Source of the DNA: CAJLIR01 sp964408085
GTDB taxonomy: Bacteria; Bacillota_I; Bacilli_A; RF39; UBA660
Assembly: GCA_964408085.1 (NCBI GenBank)
Contig: CAYOYB010000008.1
Location: 1 to 64,000, forward strand
Reading direction: 5' to 3'
DNA: 64,000 nucleotides
A program made the translations under genes and the position numbers. Positions 8,202-17,443 of this stretch are shown piece after piece (position 1 is the first letter of the stretch; each line of letters opens with the position of its first letter). The notes under the pieces are model-generated. The model saw nothing but the letters and a program-made list of their open reading frames with translations, made no database searches and was not told where the DNA came from.

Positions 8202-9134
8202 ATGAAATTATATATTACGTATACAAAGGATAGTTTTACAAACAGACAACTAGAAGAATTAAGTAAAGTTGGAGAGGTTATATTTTTAGAGAATACTTTT
8301 AATTTAGACGAAGCCCCATATTTAAATGATGATAATGAAAAGATATTGGTAGTTGACCCAGATTGGTATAATTGGGATATTAATGATGCTCATCTAAGTA
8401 AAATTAAAAATTTAAAAGGTGTATGTTTAGCTACAACAGCATTTGATTGGATAGATTTAAATTATTGTAAAAATCATAATATAACTGTTTGTAATATTCC
8501 TAAGTATTCAACTGATTCAGTTGCAGAATATGCAATATTCCTTATGATGTGTTTAGCAAAAAAATTTCCTATTCAAATGAAAACAGATTATAAAGTAGAT
8601 TATTCAAAATATATGTTAACTTCTGAAATAAGGAATAAAACAGTAGGTATTATTGGGTTAGGAACAATAGGTACTAAAATAGCTGATATGTGTCAAGCAT
8701 TAGGTATGAATGTTATTTATTGGAATAGAAGTGAAAAAGAAAATAATTATAAGCGAGTTGATTTAGAAACTTTATTTAAGCAAGCTGATTTTATATTTCC
8801 AACATTTGCTACAAATGATGAAACAAGTAAATTAATTACAGATGATTTGATTAATACAATGAATGGCAATGCTTTTATTAATGTAGTTAATAATCCTAGA
8901 GAATTATATAATCATGATTTACTTCTTAATAGAGCTGAAAAAGAAGAAATAAGTTATGCTTTTGAATTATATGGTAATGAGAAGAAAATGTATGATTATA
9001 AAGGAAATATTATGGCAACAGCGCCTTATGCCTTTTATACAAATGAAGCTATTGATAGATTAATTTCTATATGGTGTGATAATATTATTTCTTTGGTAAA
9101 TGGTAATCCACAAAATATTGTAATTAAAAATTGA
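8202..9134 (+). CDS. D-2-hydroxyacid dehydrogenase-like protein lacking the usual triad
   Basis: A 310-residue protein with the D-isomer 2-hydroxyacid dehydrogenase layout: an N-terminal flavodoxin-like domain, SVAEYAIFLMM (106-116), the NAD-binding GLGTIG (152-157), and a C-terminal TNEA. The catalytic residues are not where expected. The Arg of INxxRG is Asn in AFINVVNNPRE (near 230), and the His of the TPH motif becomes Pro/Tyr in ATAPYAFYT (near 275). It may bind NAD without normal dehydrogenase chemistry or use another mechanism. GGAGG precedes the start. It heads a run of closely spaced genes to 12.5 kb. Confidence 0.75.
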   Translation: MKLYITYTKDSFTNRQLEELSKVGEVIFLENTFNLDEAPYLNDDNEKILVVDPDWYNWDINDAHLSKIKNLKGVCLATTAFDWIDLNYCKNHNITVCNIPKYSTDSVAEYAIFLMMCLAKKFPIQMKTDYKVDYSKYMLTSEIRNKTVGIIGLGTIGTKIADMCQALGMNVIYWNRSEKENNYKRVDLETLFKQADFIFPTFATNDETSKLITDDLINTMNGNAFINVVNNPRELYNHDLLLNRAEKEEISYAFELYGNEKKMYDYKGNIMATAPYAFYTNEAIDRLISIWCDNIISLVNGNPQNIVIKN

Positions 9135-9172
9135 TTATTAAATTATTTATCATTTAAGAAAGAGGTTAAAAT

Positions 9173-9613
9173 ATGTTAGATGAACAATATATAGATATTG
9201 CAATAGAAATTAGTAAACACGCTAAATATCCATATGGAGCTATTGTAGTAAAAGATGATGAAATAATTGGTAGAAGTGATGATAAGACTTTAATCGAAAC
9301 AAGTATGTATTCTCATGCTGAATTGATGGCAATAGAAAGTGCTTCTAAAAATAAAAATCTTTATGGAGATTTAAAAGGTTCAACAATCTATGTATCTTGT
9401 GAACCTTGCATGATGTGTATGGGTGCAATACTATATGAAAAAATTTCTAAGATAGTTTATGCTGCAACACTAAAAGATAGTAATGATAATTATTCCCCTG
9501 AAATTATTACTGATATAGGTGTATTGGCTAGTTATGGAAATGAGAGAGTAGAAATAGTAAAAGAATTAAATAGAGATAAAGCAGTTGAAGTTTTGAAATT
9601 GAAAGGAAGATAA
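9173..9613 (+). CDS. Nucleoside/nucleobase deaminase
   Basis: A 146-residue zinc deaminase of the CMP/dCMP fold. The Zn site is H48-A-E50 (SHAELMA) and P78-C79-x2-C82 (CEPCMMCMG). The family covers guanine deaminase, cytosine deaminase and tRNA adenosine deaminase. Length and the missing tRNA-binding C-terminus favour a free base or nucleoside over TadA, but the substrate is open. The stop is one base before the start of the SDR gene, so both are translated from one message. Confidence 0.8.
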   Translation: MLDEQYIDIAIEISKHAKYPYGAIVVKDDEIIGRSDDKTLIETSMYSHAELMAIESASKNKNLYGDLKGSTIYVSCEPCMMCMGAILYEKISKIVYAATLKDSNDNYSPEIITDIGVLASYGNERVEIVKELNRDKAVEVLKLKGR

Positions 9614-9614
9614 A

Positions 9615-10298
9615 ATGAAAAAGACAATAGTTGTTACAGGTGGTAGTGATGGTTTAGGTAAAACTTTAGCATCATATTTATCAAAAGAAAATAATGTCAT
9701 TATTTTAGCTACAAATGAAGAAAAATTAAAAAAAGTCGCAAATGATAATGGTTGTAAATATTATGTTTGTGATGTTAGTAATTATAATATTGTATATAAC
9801 TGTATAAGCGAGATAGTTAATGAGTTTGGTAAAATCGACGTATTGATTAATAATGCTGGTTTATGGATTCAAGAAGAATTGGATATAAATGATAGTAATA
9901 GAATTAATGATGTAGTAGATGTTAATTTACTTGGTGTTATTAATTGTTCTAAAGCTGTAATTCCAATTATGAAAGAAAAGAAAGATGGATTAATAATAAA
10001 TATTAATTCACAAGCTGGTATTAATCATAAAGCAGAAAGAGTTGTATATAATGCTACAAAATGGGGTGTTACAGGATTTTCTAAATCTTTACAGGATGAG
10101 GTTGCTAAATATGGTATAAGAGTAACAAATGTTATGCCAGGAATGATGAAAACAGATATGTTTAATAAACTGAATATTCAAAAAAATATGGATAATGGTA
10201 TTGATACAAGAGAAGTTTATAGATTAATTCAATTCATTATTGATACTCCTAATGATGTTATGATACCAGAAGTTGGAATTAAAAATATTAATAATTAA
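9615..10298 (+). CDS. SDR family oxidoreductase
   Basis: A 227-residue classical short-chain dehydrogenase. The cofactor loop is TGGSDGLG (8-15); NNAG is at 79-82; the catalytic set is S132, Y145 and K149 (YNATK). It is a little shorter than typical, the C-terminal substrate lid being reduced. AGGAAG at the end of the deaminase gene is its binding site. Substrate unknown. Confidence 0.85.
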   Translation: MKKTIVVTGGSDGLGKTLASYLSKENNVIILATNEEKLKKVANDNGCKYYVCDVSNYNIVYNCISEIVNEFGKIDVLINNAGLWIQEELDINDSNRINDVVDVNLLGVINCSKAVIPIMKEKKDGLIININSQAGINHKAERVVYNATKWGVTGFSKSLQDEVAKYGIRVTNVMPGMMKTDMFNKLNIQKNMDNGIDTREVYRLIQFIIDTPNDVMIPEVGIKNINN

Positions 10299-10400
10299 GA
10301 TATAGATAATGTATTAGTAAAAGGACATAAAATACATGAAACTAGAAAAATTATTTAGATAAAATGAAAACTTTTTAATAGGGAATGGAGAATAATTATA

Positions 10401-10757
10401 ATGAATATAGAAATCAATAGAGTAAAAATAATAGTTACTGTACCAATAGAAAATGTAGATGAAGTAAGAACTTCTATGTGTGAAGCAGGAGCAGGTGTAA
10501 TAGGAAATTATACGAACTGTACTATGTCGACGAAATGTACAGGTACTTTTAAACCTAATGATGATGCTAATCCTTATATTGGTAAAAATAATAACTTAGA
10601 ATTTGTTGAAGAGGAAAAGTTAGAAGTTGTATGTTCAGTAAATATGGTAAGTAAAGTTTTGAATAAATTAAGAGAAGTACATCCATATGAAGAACCAGCA
10701 ATAGATATTATACCTTTAATTGATGACGAATATTTTAAAAGTAATGGAGGAAAATAA
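10401..10757 (+). CDS. Stand-alone NIF3/YqfO PII-like domain protein
   Basis: A 118-residue protein equivalent to the PII/CutA-like insert of YqfO-type NIF3 proteins. GAGVIGNYTNCTMSTKCTGTFKP and LNKLREVHPYEEPAIDI are the diagnostic stretches. The NIF3 catalytic halves with their metal-binding His residues are absent. Free-standing copies are known; the domain is assumed to bind a small ligand or metal. It sits between two SDR genes and ends one base before the next start. Confidence 0.8.
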   Translation: MNIEINRVKIIVTVPIENVDEVRTSMCEAGAGVIGNYTNCTMSTKCTGTFKPNDDANPYIGKNNNLEFVEEEKLEVVCSVNMVSKVLNKLREVHPYEEPAIDIIPLIDDEYFKSNGGK

Positions 10758-10758
10758 A

Positions 10759-11529
10759 ATGGAAAATAAAGTTGTATTAGTAACAGGTAGTTCAAGAGGA
10801 AATGGAAAGGCTACAATTATAGAATTTGCTAGTAGAGGTTACAATGTTGTAATAGATTATATTGATAGTGAAAAAGAAGCAAACCCAGCATTTAGATCAT
10901 TTAATAACGAAGAAGATGCACGAAGATTAAAGGAATATGTGGAGATTAACTTTGGAATAAAAGCTTTGGTAGTTAAAGCTGATGTGTCAAGTGAACTTGA
11001 AGTAAAAAATATGGTAGAACAAGCAATAAGTGAATTTGGTCATATAGATGTATTAGTAAATAATGCTGGAGTAGTATTTGATAGAGCTTTTGCTGATATT
11101 GAAATAGATGAGTTTAAAAGAACTATAGAAGTAAATATTCTAGGAGCATTTATTGTTGCAAGAGAAGTCACTAAATATATGAAAAAAGGAGGTACAATTA
11201 TTAACGTTTCCTCAACTAACGGAACAAAAGTTCTGTCACCAGATTCTTTAGATTACAATATTTCAAAAATAGGATTACAAAGTCTTACAAGAGATTTAGC
11301 ATTTCAATTTAAACCTAATATAAGAGTTAATGCTATTGCTATTGGTTGGGCTGATACTGATATGAATAAAGATTTACCACAAGATTATCTTGATAGCGAG
11401 AAATCTAAAATATATTTAGAAAGATTTGCCAATCCTAGTGAAATAGCAAAAACAATATACTTTCTAGCAAGCGATGAATCAAGTTATATAAATGGCGAAA
11501 TAATTAATATCGATGGAGGGTATTGTTAA
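10759..11529 (+). CDS. SDR family oxidoreductase (FabG-like)
   Basis: A 256-residue SDR with TGSSRGNG (9-16), NNAG (101-104) and the triad S151, Y166, K170, ending in the usual INIDGGY. Residues 36-60 form an insert after the second strand (KEANPAFRSFNNEEDARRL) that is longer than in most FabG proteins and may shape cofactor or substrate choice. GGAGG (10746-10750) fixes the start at 10759. The stop overlaps the next start (TAATG). Confidence 0.85.
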   Translation: MENKVVLVTGSSRGNGKATIIEFASRGYNVVIDYIDSEKEANPAFRSFNNEEDARRLKEYVEINFGIKALVVKADVSSELEVKNMVEQAISEFGHIDVLVNNAGVVFDRAFADIEIDEFKRTIEVNILGAFIVAREVTKYMKKGGTIINVSSTNGTKVLSPDSLDYNISKIGLQSLTRDLAFQFKPNIRVNAIAIGWADTDMNKDLPQDYLDSEKSKIYLERFANPSEIAKTIYFLASDESSYINGEIINIDGGYC

Positions 11530-12515
11530 TGAAAAATAATCGCTATTATAGTCGTATCGATGATATTGATGATATTAGCAATTTATCAAAATTAGTATGT
11601 AAAGAATATTCTTTAGGTGTATATAATGATACTTTTGTTATAGAAATTGGATATGAAGATTTCAATGCAATCATTACAACATCAATTGGAAAGTTTTTGA
11701 TGAAAGTTTTTAGAAATTCAAGAGATGATAAAGAAGTATATGAGTGTATAGATAGAAGTTGGAATGCTTGGAAGAATAATGTTGCAACTCCTAAAATTTA
11801 TAAGAATTCAAATGATGAGATTGCAGCAATTATAAATTATAATAATTCAAGATTTAGAGTATCTGTTATAGAATATATAGATGGATATAACTTTTTTGAT
11901 TTAAATCGAAAACCTACATTTAATGAGTTAAGAGAAATAGTTAATATAGCTAGTAATTTAAATGCTATGGATTATAAACCAAACTTTATTTATGACACTT
12001 GGGCAATCACTAGTTTTTGTAATGAATTTGAAAAAAAATATAAGTATTTAGATAAAGAATATTTGGAAATGATTAAACCTATTTATGATAGATTTAAAAA
12101 TTTTGATTATGATAAACTACCAAAATCTTTTGTTCATGGCGATATGATGAGCACTAATTTAATGGTAGACAAAAATAATAAAATATGGGTTATTGATTTT
12201 TCAGTTTCTAATTATACAGCTAGATTAAATGAAATTGTTGTAATTTGTGATGATGTGGCAATGATTTATGGTAATAAGGAAGAATCAGAAAAAAGAATCG
12301 TAGCAGCCTTTGAACAATGGTGTAATGAAATAAATGCAACACAATTAGAAAGAGATTCATTTCAAATGCTATTTGATGTAGCAAACGCTATTAATGTGCT
12401 AAATCCACTCTACGAAATAGCAACTGGAAATGATTCTGAAGAAACGCAAATGCATTTAAATGCTGGAATATTTGGTTTATCATTATTTAAACAAAAAATA
12501 AAAACTTTAAATTAA
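11529..12515 (+). CDS. APH/choline-kinase-like phosphotransferase
   Basis: A 328-residue protein with the aminoglycoside phosphotransferase fold: a lysine strand (FLMKVFR, K59), the Brenner motif FVHGDMMSTN (201-210, H203, D205, N210), and the DFG-like VIDFS (D223). The family phosphorylates small alcohols, amino acids, sugars or antibiotics. The SDR-kinase pairing suggests a small-molecule pathway, not resistance. GGAGGG precedes ATG 11529, which overlaps the SDR stop by one base. Confidence 0.8.
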   Translation: MKNNRYYSRIDDIDDISNLSKLVCKEYSLGVYNDTFVIEIGYEDFNAIITTSIGKFLMKVFRNSRDDKEVYECIDRSWNAWKNNVATPKIYKNSNDEIAAIINYNNSRFRVSVIEYIDGYNFFDLNRKPTFNELREIVNIASNLNAMDYKPNFIYDTWAITSFCNEFEKKYKYLDKEYLEMIKPIYDRFKNFDYDKLPKSFVHGDMMSTNLMVDKNNKIWVIDFSVSNYTARLNEIVVICDDVAMIYGNKEESEKRIVAAFEQWCNEINATQLERDSFQMLFDVANAINVLNPLYEIATGNDSEETQMHLNAGIFGLSLFKQKIKTLN

Positions 12516-12810
12516 ACAATGTAATTGCGGCAACTTCGTTATAGTCAAATATAAATTTGACAGTGATGATAATAAATTTTCAAATTATTTTAAAACAGGA
12601 AAAACAATATTATGTGGACATTTTAATTATGAAAATGTACATTTATTGTTTAAAAATAGTATGAAGAATACTAAAGATTTAATAAATACTAAAACTAGAA
12701 AAGAAAAACAATTAGATTACTTTATCGTTAGTAATGATATAATTGTAAATTCTGTCAAAGTTTTAGAAAATTATTTTGACCATAAATTAGGAATATTTGA
12801 AATAAGATAG
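12511..12810 (+). pseudogene. C-terminal remnant of an EEP (exonuclease/endonuclease/phosphatase) protein
   Basis: An open frame without a start codon runs from the end of the kinase gene to TAG at 12808. Its translation contains TILCGHFNYEN (EEP motif GDFN with D replaced by H), QLDYFIVSNDI (the conserved LDYIFVS region) and NYFDHKLGIFEI (the SDH motif). These are the last three EEP motifs in correct order and spacing, so this is the C-terminal third of a lost gene. The catalytic Asp-to-His change agrees with decay. Confidence 0.65.
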
Positions 12811-12822
12811 GATGGGATAACA

Positions 12823-13449
12823 ATGTTAGATAATATAAAATGGTTAGGACATAGTACTATAAAATTTATAGACAATAAAATTATATATATTGATCCTTAT
12901 AATATTAAAGAACAATCTAATGATGCTGATATTATTTTTATAACACATAATCATTATGATCATTTTTCAAAAGAAGATATAAAGAAGTGTACGAAAAGTG
13001 ATACTAAAATAGTAATTACTAAAGATTTATATGAAGATACTTTAGCTTTAGGTTTTAATGAAAAAGATATAATAAGTGTATTACCAAATAATACTTATGA
13101 ATTAGATAATATAAAATTTAAGACATTACCAGCCTATAATATTAATAAACAATTTCATCCTAAGGAAAATGGTTGGGTTGGTTATGTTATAAATATTAAT
13201 GATGCAAGTTATTATATTGCAGGGGATACTGATATAACTGATGAAGCTAAAAACGTTCAATGTGATATTGCTTTTTTACCAGTTGGAGGTAAATTTACAA
13301 TGAACTATGAGGAAGCAGCTGAGTTAGCAAATACAATAAATCCAAAGATAGTAGTACCTATCCATTATGGAACACTAATAGGTACTAAGGAAGACGCTTT
13401 AAATTTTAAATCTAATTTAAAAAATGATATTAAATGTGAAATTTTATAG
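12823..13449 (+). CDS. MBL-fold metallo-hydrolase (UlaG-like)
   Basis: A 208-residue metallo-beta-lactamase-fold protein with the metal motif THNHYDH (residues 41-47), a GDTD aspartate, and a final PIHYG. It resembles the small UlaG/RomA-like hydrolases, which act on phosphorylated sugar lactones or RNA/lipids; substrate not determinable. It begins 13 bp after the EEP remnant, and ends inside its own terminator. Confidence 0.85.
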   Translation: MLDNIKWLGHSTIKFIDNKIIYIDPYNIKEQSNDADIIFITHNHYDHFSKEDIKKCTKSDTKIVITKDLYEDTLALGFNEKDIISVLPNNTYELDNIKFKTLPAYNINKQFHPKENGWVGYVININDASYYIAGDTDITDEAKNVQCDIAFLPVGGKFTMNYEEAAELANTINPKIVVPIHYGTLIGTKEDALNFKSNLKNDIKCEIL

Positions 13450-13475
13450 ATGATATAGAATTTCTTTTTATTTTA
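13438..13475 (+). terminator. Terminator overlapping the MBL stop codon
   Basis: An AT-rich stem (13438-13443 with 13459-13464, extended by weaker pairs) followed by T5, starting in the last codons of the gene. Confidence 0.5.
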
Positions 13476-13519
13476 AACAATATTAAATATTTATAAATTT
13501 CATAAGTATATTAATTAAA

Positions 13520-13541
13520 CTAAAAAGGGCTAAAGCCCTTT
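13520..13541 (-). terminator. Terminator for the reverse-strand unknown gene
   Basis: A GC-richer 7-bp stem (13524-13530 with 13535-13541) is followed by T5 only on the minus strand, so it serves the gene at 13.6-14.6 kb. Confidence 0.75.
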
Positions 13542-13633
13542 GATATATAAATTATAATTCTTTTAATAGTTTAAATAAATATATTCTTTCTTTTTTAAAT
13601 AAGTACAATATAAAATTAATTCTTTAAGATAAT

Positions 13634-14605
13634 TTATTTGTTAACATTATTATAACCATTTAATAATTTCTTAAGCATTTTATTTTCACTTTTTAAGTTA
13701 ATTATATCAATATGATAATAACTATCCATCTCTAATGGATAACTTTGAATATTAAACCCATCAATTTGACTATCCATCCTTCTTATTAAAGTAGTAATAT
13801 TATGAAACATTCTTGATAGTATTTCGTTACTTTTATTTGTTGTATTTGCTCGATAATATTTTTTATAACGATTAAATAAAAAATCAGGTATAACTATTTT
13901 ATTAATATTATTATTGCTTAGTATTTTTAAAAATATTGCTAATATCAAAACAAAACTAGGAGATATGTCTCGATGTTTTTTAACACCTTGATTAACCTGA
14001 TTAATGGCACTTTTATAATTTATGTTATTTATATAGCATACTCGTCCTCTTCCTATTTGAACTGAATAAATAAAACAAACTCCATCATTGTTAATAGCAT
14101 ATCTAATTATAGGCAAATTATATATTTTTCCATCAACATCCATTGAGAAAGTCATTATATAGGGTGTTTCTAATCCAAAGTCTTCAATCTCCCTTTGAGC
14201 ATAGAATGAGATATCATCATATTCAAAAATTTTATTCGGCCTGATAAATTGTTCTAGATTATTATCATAAAAAAAACTAATTCTAGTTTCAATAAATTTA
14301 TTTAAATCATCAGCATCTGAGGAAGCCATATTAAAAAGCATAATATTAAAAATATATGCTAAATCATGATATTCTTTTAATTTAATATTATTTTTTTTAT
14401 TGAATTCATTTATTGATTCAATATATTCTGTTAAAAGATTATTAAAACAATTTAGATCAGAGATTTTTATAATTGGTTTATAATATCTTTCTTCTTCTCT
14501 AGGAATAATATAAGCAATATTGTTTCTAATATCTATCTCGTATTTTCCTTTTAATTTAATTTCTCTAAAGAAAATTTCTAATATATCATTTGGTCTTTCT
14601 ATCAT
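13634..14605 (-). CDS. Unknown protein, about 323 residues
   Basis: I do not recognise a family. It is a soluble-looking mixed protein with many Asn, Ile and aromatic residues. A central segment (SFYAQREIEDFGLETPYIMTFSMDVDGKIYNLPIIRYAI) and a later GRGRVCYIN look like a beta-rich core; the C-terminal 60 residues are helical and end in KMLKKLLNG. No signal peptide. ATG 14605 is chosen because GGTGATG precedes it; ATG 14617 and 14611 are also in frame. It is divergent from the ABC exporter. Confidence 0.65.
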   Translation of the reverse strand: MIERPNDILEIFFREIKLKGKYEIDIRNNIAYIIPREEERYYKPIIKISDLNCFNNLLTEYIESINEFNKKNNIKLKEYHDLAYIFNIMLFNMASSDADDLNKFIETRISFFYDNNLEQFIRPNKIFEYDDISFYAQREIEDFGLETPYIMTFSMDVDGKIYNLPIIRYAINNDGVCFIYSVQIGRGRVCYINNINYKSAINQVNQGVKKHRDISPSFVLILAIFLKILSNNNINKIVIPDFLFNRYKKYYRANTTNKSNEILSRMFHNITTLIRRMDSQIDGFNIQSYPLEMDSYYHIDIINLKSENKMLKKLLNGYNNVNK

Positions 14606-14810
14606 AATCATCACCATTTAGTGACATATTCTATCATAAATTTATTAGTTAATCAATAATTGTTGAGTAAATTATAGTGTGAGTAATCCTCTAAATAGAG
14701 GCTTAACAATATACATATTTGAAAAAAATAAGACTAAAAGTTGATTAAACTAACTGATAACTAAATTATAAAATTTAAGTTAAAATATGGAAAAATTAAC
14801 TTAATTGTAG

Positions 14811-14816
14811 TATAAT
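14811..14816 (+). promoter_or_regulatory. -10 box for the ABC exporter
   Basis: A perfect TATAAT lies 28 bp before the start codon. The -35 region is poor. Confidence 0.45.
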
Positions 14817-14843
14817 TCTATTAATTTGTAGGGAGTTGAAGTA

Positions 14844-16589
14844 ATGATGAAAAATAAAAACAAATCAAATTTTCTAAAAAATATAAAAAAAACTTGGACT
14901 TATATAAAAGAATGCAGAGTTAATTTAATTGGATATGCAACAGTTAGTATTATTGAGGCTATAATTGGTGCAATTTTACCTTTAATTTCGGCCAAAATCA
15001 TTTTGAATATAACTGATGGAATTATGACGCAATTAATACTCTCTGCTTTAACAGTATTTTGTATTGAATTTATATTATATATTGCATTTTATTTTAAAGG
15101 TTTTTTGTATGAAAAGGTTTATCAAAAGACATTGATTAATTTACAAATAGCTGTTGCTAGGGAAACACTTAAATTAGAAATAAAAGAAATTGATAAGGAA
15201 TCATCTGGATTATTTATCGATAGGTTAAATAAAGATACACAAGATATTTCTGCAATGTTTATGGAATATACTTATTGGACATCTAATGTAATATCAAATA
15301 TTGGTGTTTTATTTGCAGTATTTATACTAAATAGGTATTTATTTATATATGCGCTTATGACATCAATTTGTATATTTTTAATAAATAAGAAAAGATTAAG
15401 TAAGCAATATGAAATACAAAAAAATGTTAAAAAAATTCAAGAAAAGAAAACTGGTCTTACTGGAGAACTTGTTAGAGGGATAAGAGATATTAAAGTATTA
15501 AATGCAAGTGATACTATTTTAAAGCAAACAGCAAATAAGATTATCGAGTCTTCAAATGAAGAAGTAAAAATGATAAACATTAAAAGAATATACAATTATT
15601 TCGAAACCAATTTAAGAGCAATAAGTGATTTAATATTTATTGTAATAGGTTGCATTCTATATGATCAAGCACTATTAACAATTCCTACTTTTGTTATAAT
15701 TTATAATTATCAATTTAAAATAAAGAACTTATTAACGGGAGTTGTTCAATTATTGGAATATAATAAAAAATTTGTTGTTGCTTCTGATAGAATTTATGAA
15801 GTAATTGAAAATGAAAAATTTGAAAAAGAGAAATTTGGAACACTGCATATTAAAAAATTATCAGGTAATATAAAGTTTAATAATGTAAAATTTGGCTATA
15901 ACAAAAATAATATAATTATTAATGAAATGAATTTTGAAATTAATCCTAATCAAAAGATAGCTTTTGTTGGTAAAAGTGGTGCTGGTAAAACAACTATATT
16001 TAATTTAATAACAAAGTTGTATACGATTGATGAAGGTGAAATATTATTCGATGGACATAATATTAATGATTTGGATTGTGATTCTTTAAGAAATAATATG
16101 TCTATTATTACTCAAAATCCATACATATTCAATTTTTCTATAAAAGATAATTTGCTTTTAGCAAAAGAAAATGCCAGTATGAAAGAAATCAGAAATGCTT
16201 GTAAAATGGCTTGTATTGATGATTTTATTATGTCGCTACCAGAAAAGTATGAAACAATGCTTGGAGAGAATGGTGTAATATTATCTGGTGGTCAAAAGCA
16301 AAGATTAGCTATAGCTCGAGCATTGCTTATGAAAACAGAAATAATCTTATTTGATGAAGCTACTAGTGCTTTAGATAATGAAACGCAAAGTGAAATTCAA
16401 AATGCTATAGAAAACTTAAAAGGTGAATATACAATTTTAATTGTTGCTCATAGATTATCTACTGTAATTGATAGTGATAAAATATTTGTGGTTGATAATG
16501 GGAAGATAATTGATAGTGGTTCTCACAAAGATTTATTGAAAAAATGTGATTTTTATAAAAATTTATATGAAAAGGATTTGAATGTTTAA
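14844..16589 (+). CDS. ABC exporter, fused permease and ATPase half-transporter
   Basis: A 581-residue type IV exporter subunit. Residues 25-300 hold six hydrophobic segments (two near 28-85, two near 145-185, two near 260-300); the nucleotide-binding domain has Walker A GKSGAGKTT (376-384), the signature LSGGQKQR, Walker B IILFDEATSALD and the H-loop (VAHRLS). It probably works as a homodimer, since no partner subunit is adjacent. The substrate could be a lipid, peptide or drug. GGGAG precedes the start. Confidence 0.9.
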   Translation: MMKNKNKSNFLKNIKKTWTYIKECRVNLIGYATVSIIEAIIGAILPLISAKIILNITDGIMTQLILSALTVFCIEFILYIAFYFKGFLYEKVYQKTLINLQIAVARETLKLEIKEIDKESSGLFIDRLNKDTQDISAMFMEYTYWTSNVISNIGVLFAVFILNRYLFIYALMTSICIFLINKKRLSKQYEIQKNVKKIQEKKTGLTGELVRGIRDIKVLNASDTILKQTANKIIESSNEEVKMINIKRIYNYFETNLRAISDLIFIVIGCILYDQALLTIPTFVIIYNYQFKIKNLLTGVVQLLEYNKKFVVASDRIYEVIENEKFEKEKFGTLHIKKLSGNIKFNNVKFGYNKNNIIINEMNFEINPNQKIAFVGKSGAGKTTIFNLITKLYTIDEGEILFDGHNINDLDCDSLRNNMSIITQNPYIFNFSIKDNLLLAKENASMKEIRNACKMACIDDFIMSLPEKYETMLGENGVILSGGQKQRLAIARALLMKTEIILFDEATSALDNETQSEIQNAIENLKGEYTILIVAHRLSTVIDSDKIFVVDNGKIIDSGSHKDLLKKCDFYKNLYEKDLNV

Positions 16590-16617
16590 AAAAGGCAATT
16601 TAATAATTGTCTTTTTT
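16589..16617 (+). terminator. Terminator after the ABC exporter
   Basis: A 10-bp stem (16591-16600 with 16605-16614) leading into T6. Confidence 0.8.
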
Positions 16618-16683
16618 GCTGAATTATTTATTTTTAATAGAATAGGGGATTTATAATTGTTGTATAAATAATTTAAATAACAC

Positions 16684-17262
16684 TCATCTTAAAATTATTA
16701 CTTTGCTATTATCAATATGATTTCGCATTTCAAAGCCATTAATATGTTTTTTGGGATTTTTATATTTATATATCCGAATATTAGTAGGGTTATAATCAAT
16801 TGGAATTAATTGTTTAATTAATGCATTTTTTATAAAAATATTTTTGAAATCTTCTAGTAATTCAGAAATATTATTATATTTGTGTATACCACTATAATAA
16901 CAAACTGAATCATTAAACATAGGTTCAAACCAATAAACTTTATTATTATCATAAAATACTAAAATAGAATGACTTGGGCAACCTTTATTATCGTCATAAA
17001 ATAAGTAGTAAGTTTCATATTTTAAAGATGTCATATTTTCAAAAAAACATCTGTATAGTTCTGTCATATCCCAGCAAATACCTAAATGACTTTCTAACAA
17101 CTCTTTTGGAGATTGTAAGCTATATGATTGTGCATCATTAACACCATAATGCCTATTTCCATCTTTATCAATCCAACCATATTCAAATTGCTTTTGCATA
17201 TAAGTAAAGAATTTATCAATATTCGATAAATCATTTTTTATAAAAAAATTTTTGTAGTTCAT
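16684..17262 (-). CDS. Transglutaminase-like/papain-fold cysteine hydrolase (putative)
   Basis: A 192-residue protein. HLGICWDMTELYRCFF (C63), CPSHSILVFYDNNKVYWFEP (H98 and E113) give the Cys-His-acid order of transglutaminase-like proteins, with the usual Cys at the start of a helix and His on a strand. It may be a peptidase, an amide hydrolase or a deamidase. There is no signal peptide. It is a lone reverse-strand gene after the ABC exporter. Confidence 0.65.
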   Translation of the reverse strand: MNYKNFFIKNDLSNIDKFFTYMQKQFEYGWIDKDGNRHYGVNDAQSYSLQSPKELLESHLGICWDMTELYRCFFENMTSLKYETYYLFYDDNKGCPSHSILVFYDNNKVYWFEPMFNDSVCYYSGIHKYNNISELLEDFKNIFIKNALIKQLIPIDYNPTNIRIYKYKNPKKHINGFEMRNHIDNSKVIILR

Positions 17263-17443
17263 ATTAATACCTCAATGCAATTTTAACATATTTATTTGAA
17301 ATGATATAGTTTATTTATTAAGTTTATTTGATTTTATATAAAATAGTTAATATTAATATAATTATAACAAATTTATTTTTTTATGATAAATAAAAAAGGT
17401 TTTTTTAAATTTTTATATAATATTAATATTAGGAGGAAACTAT

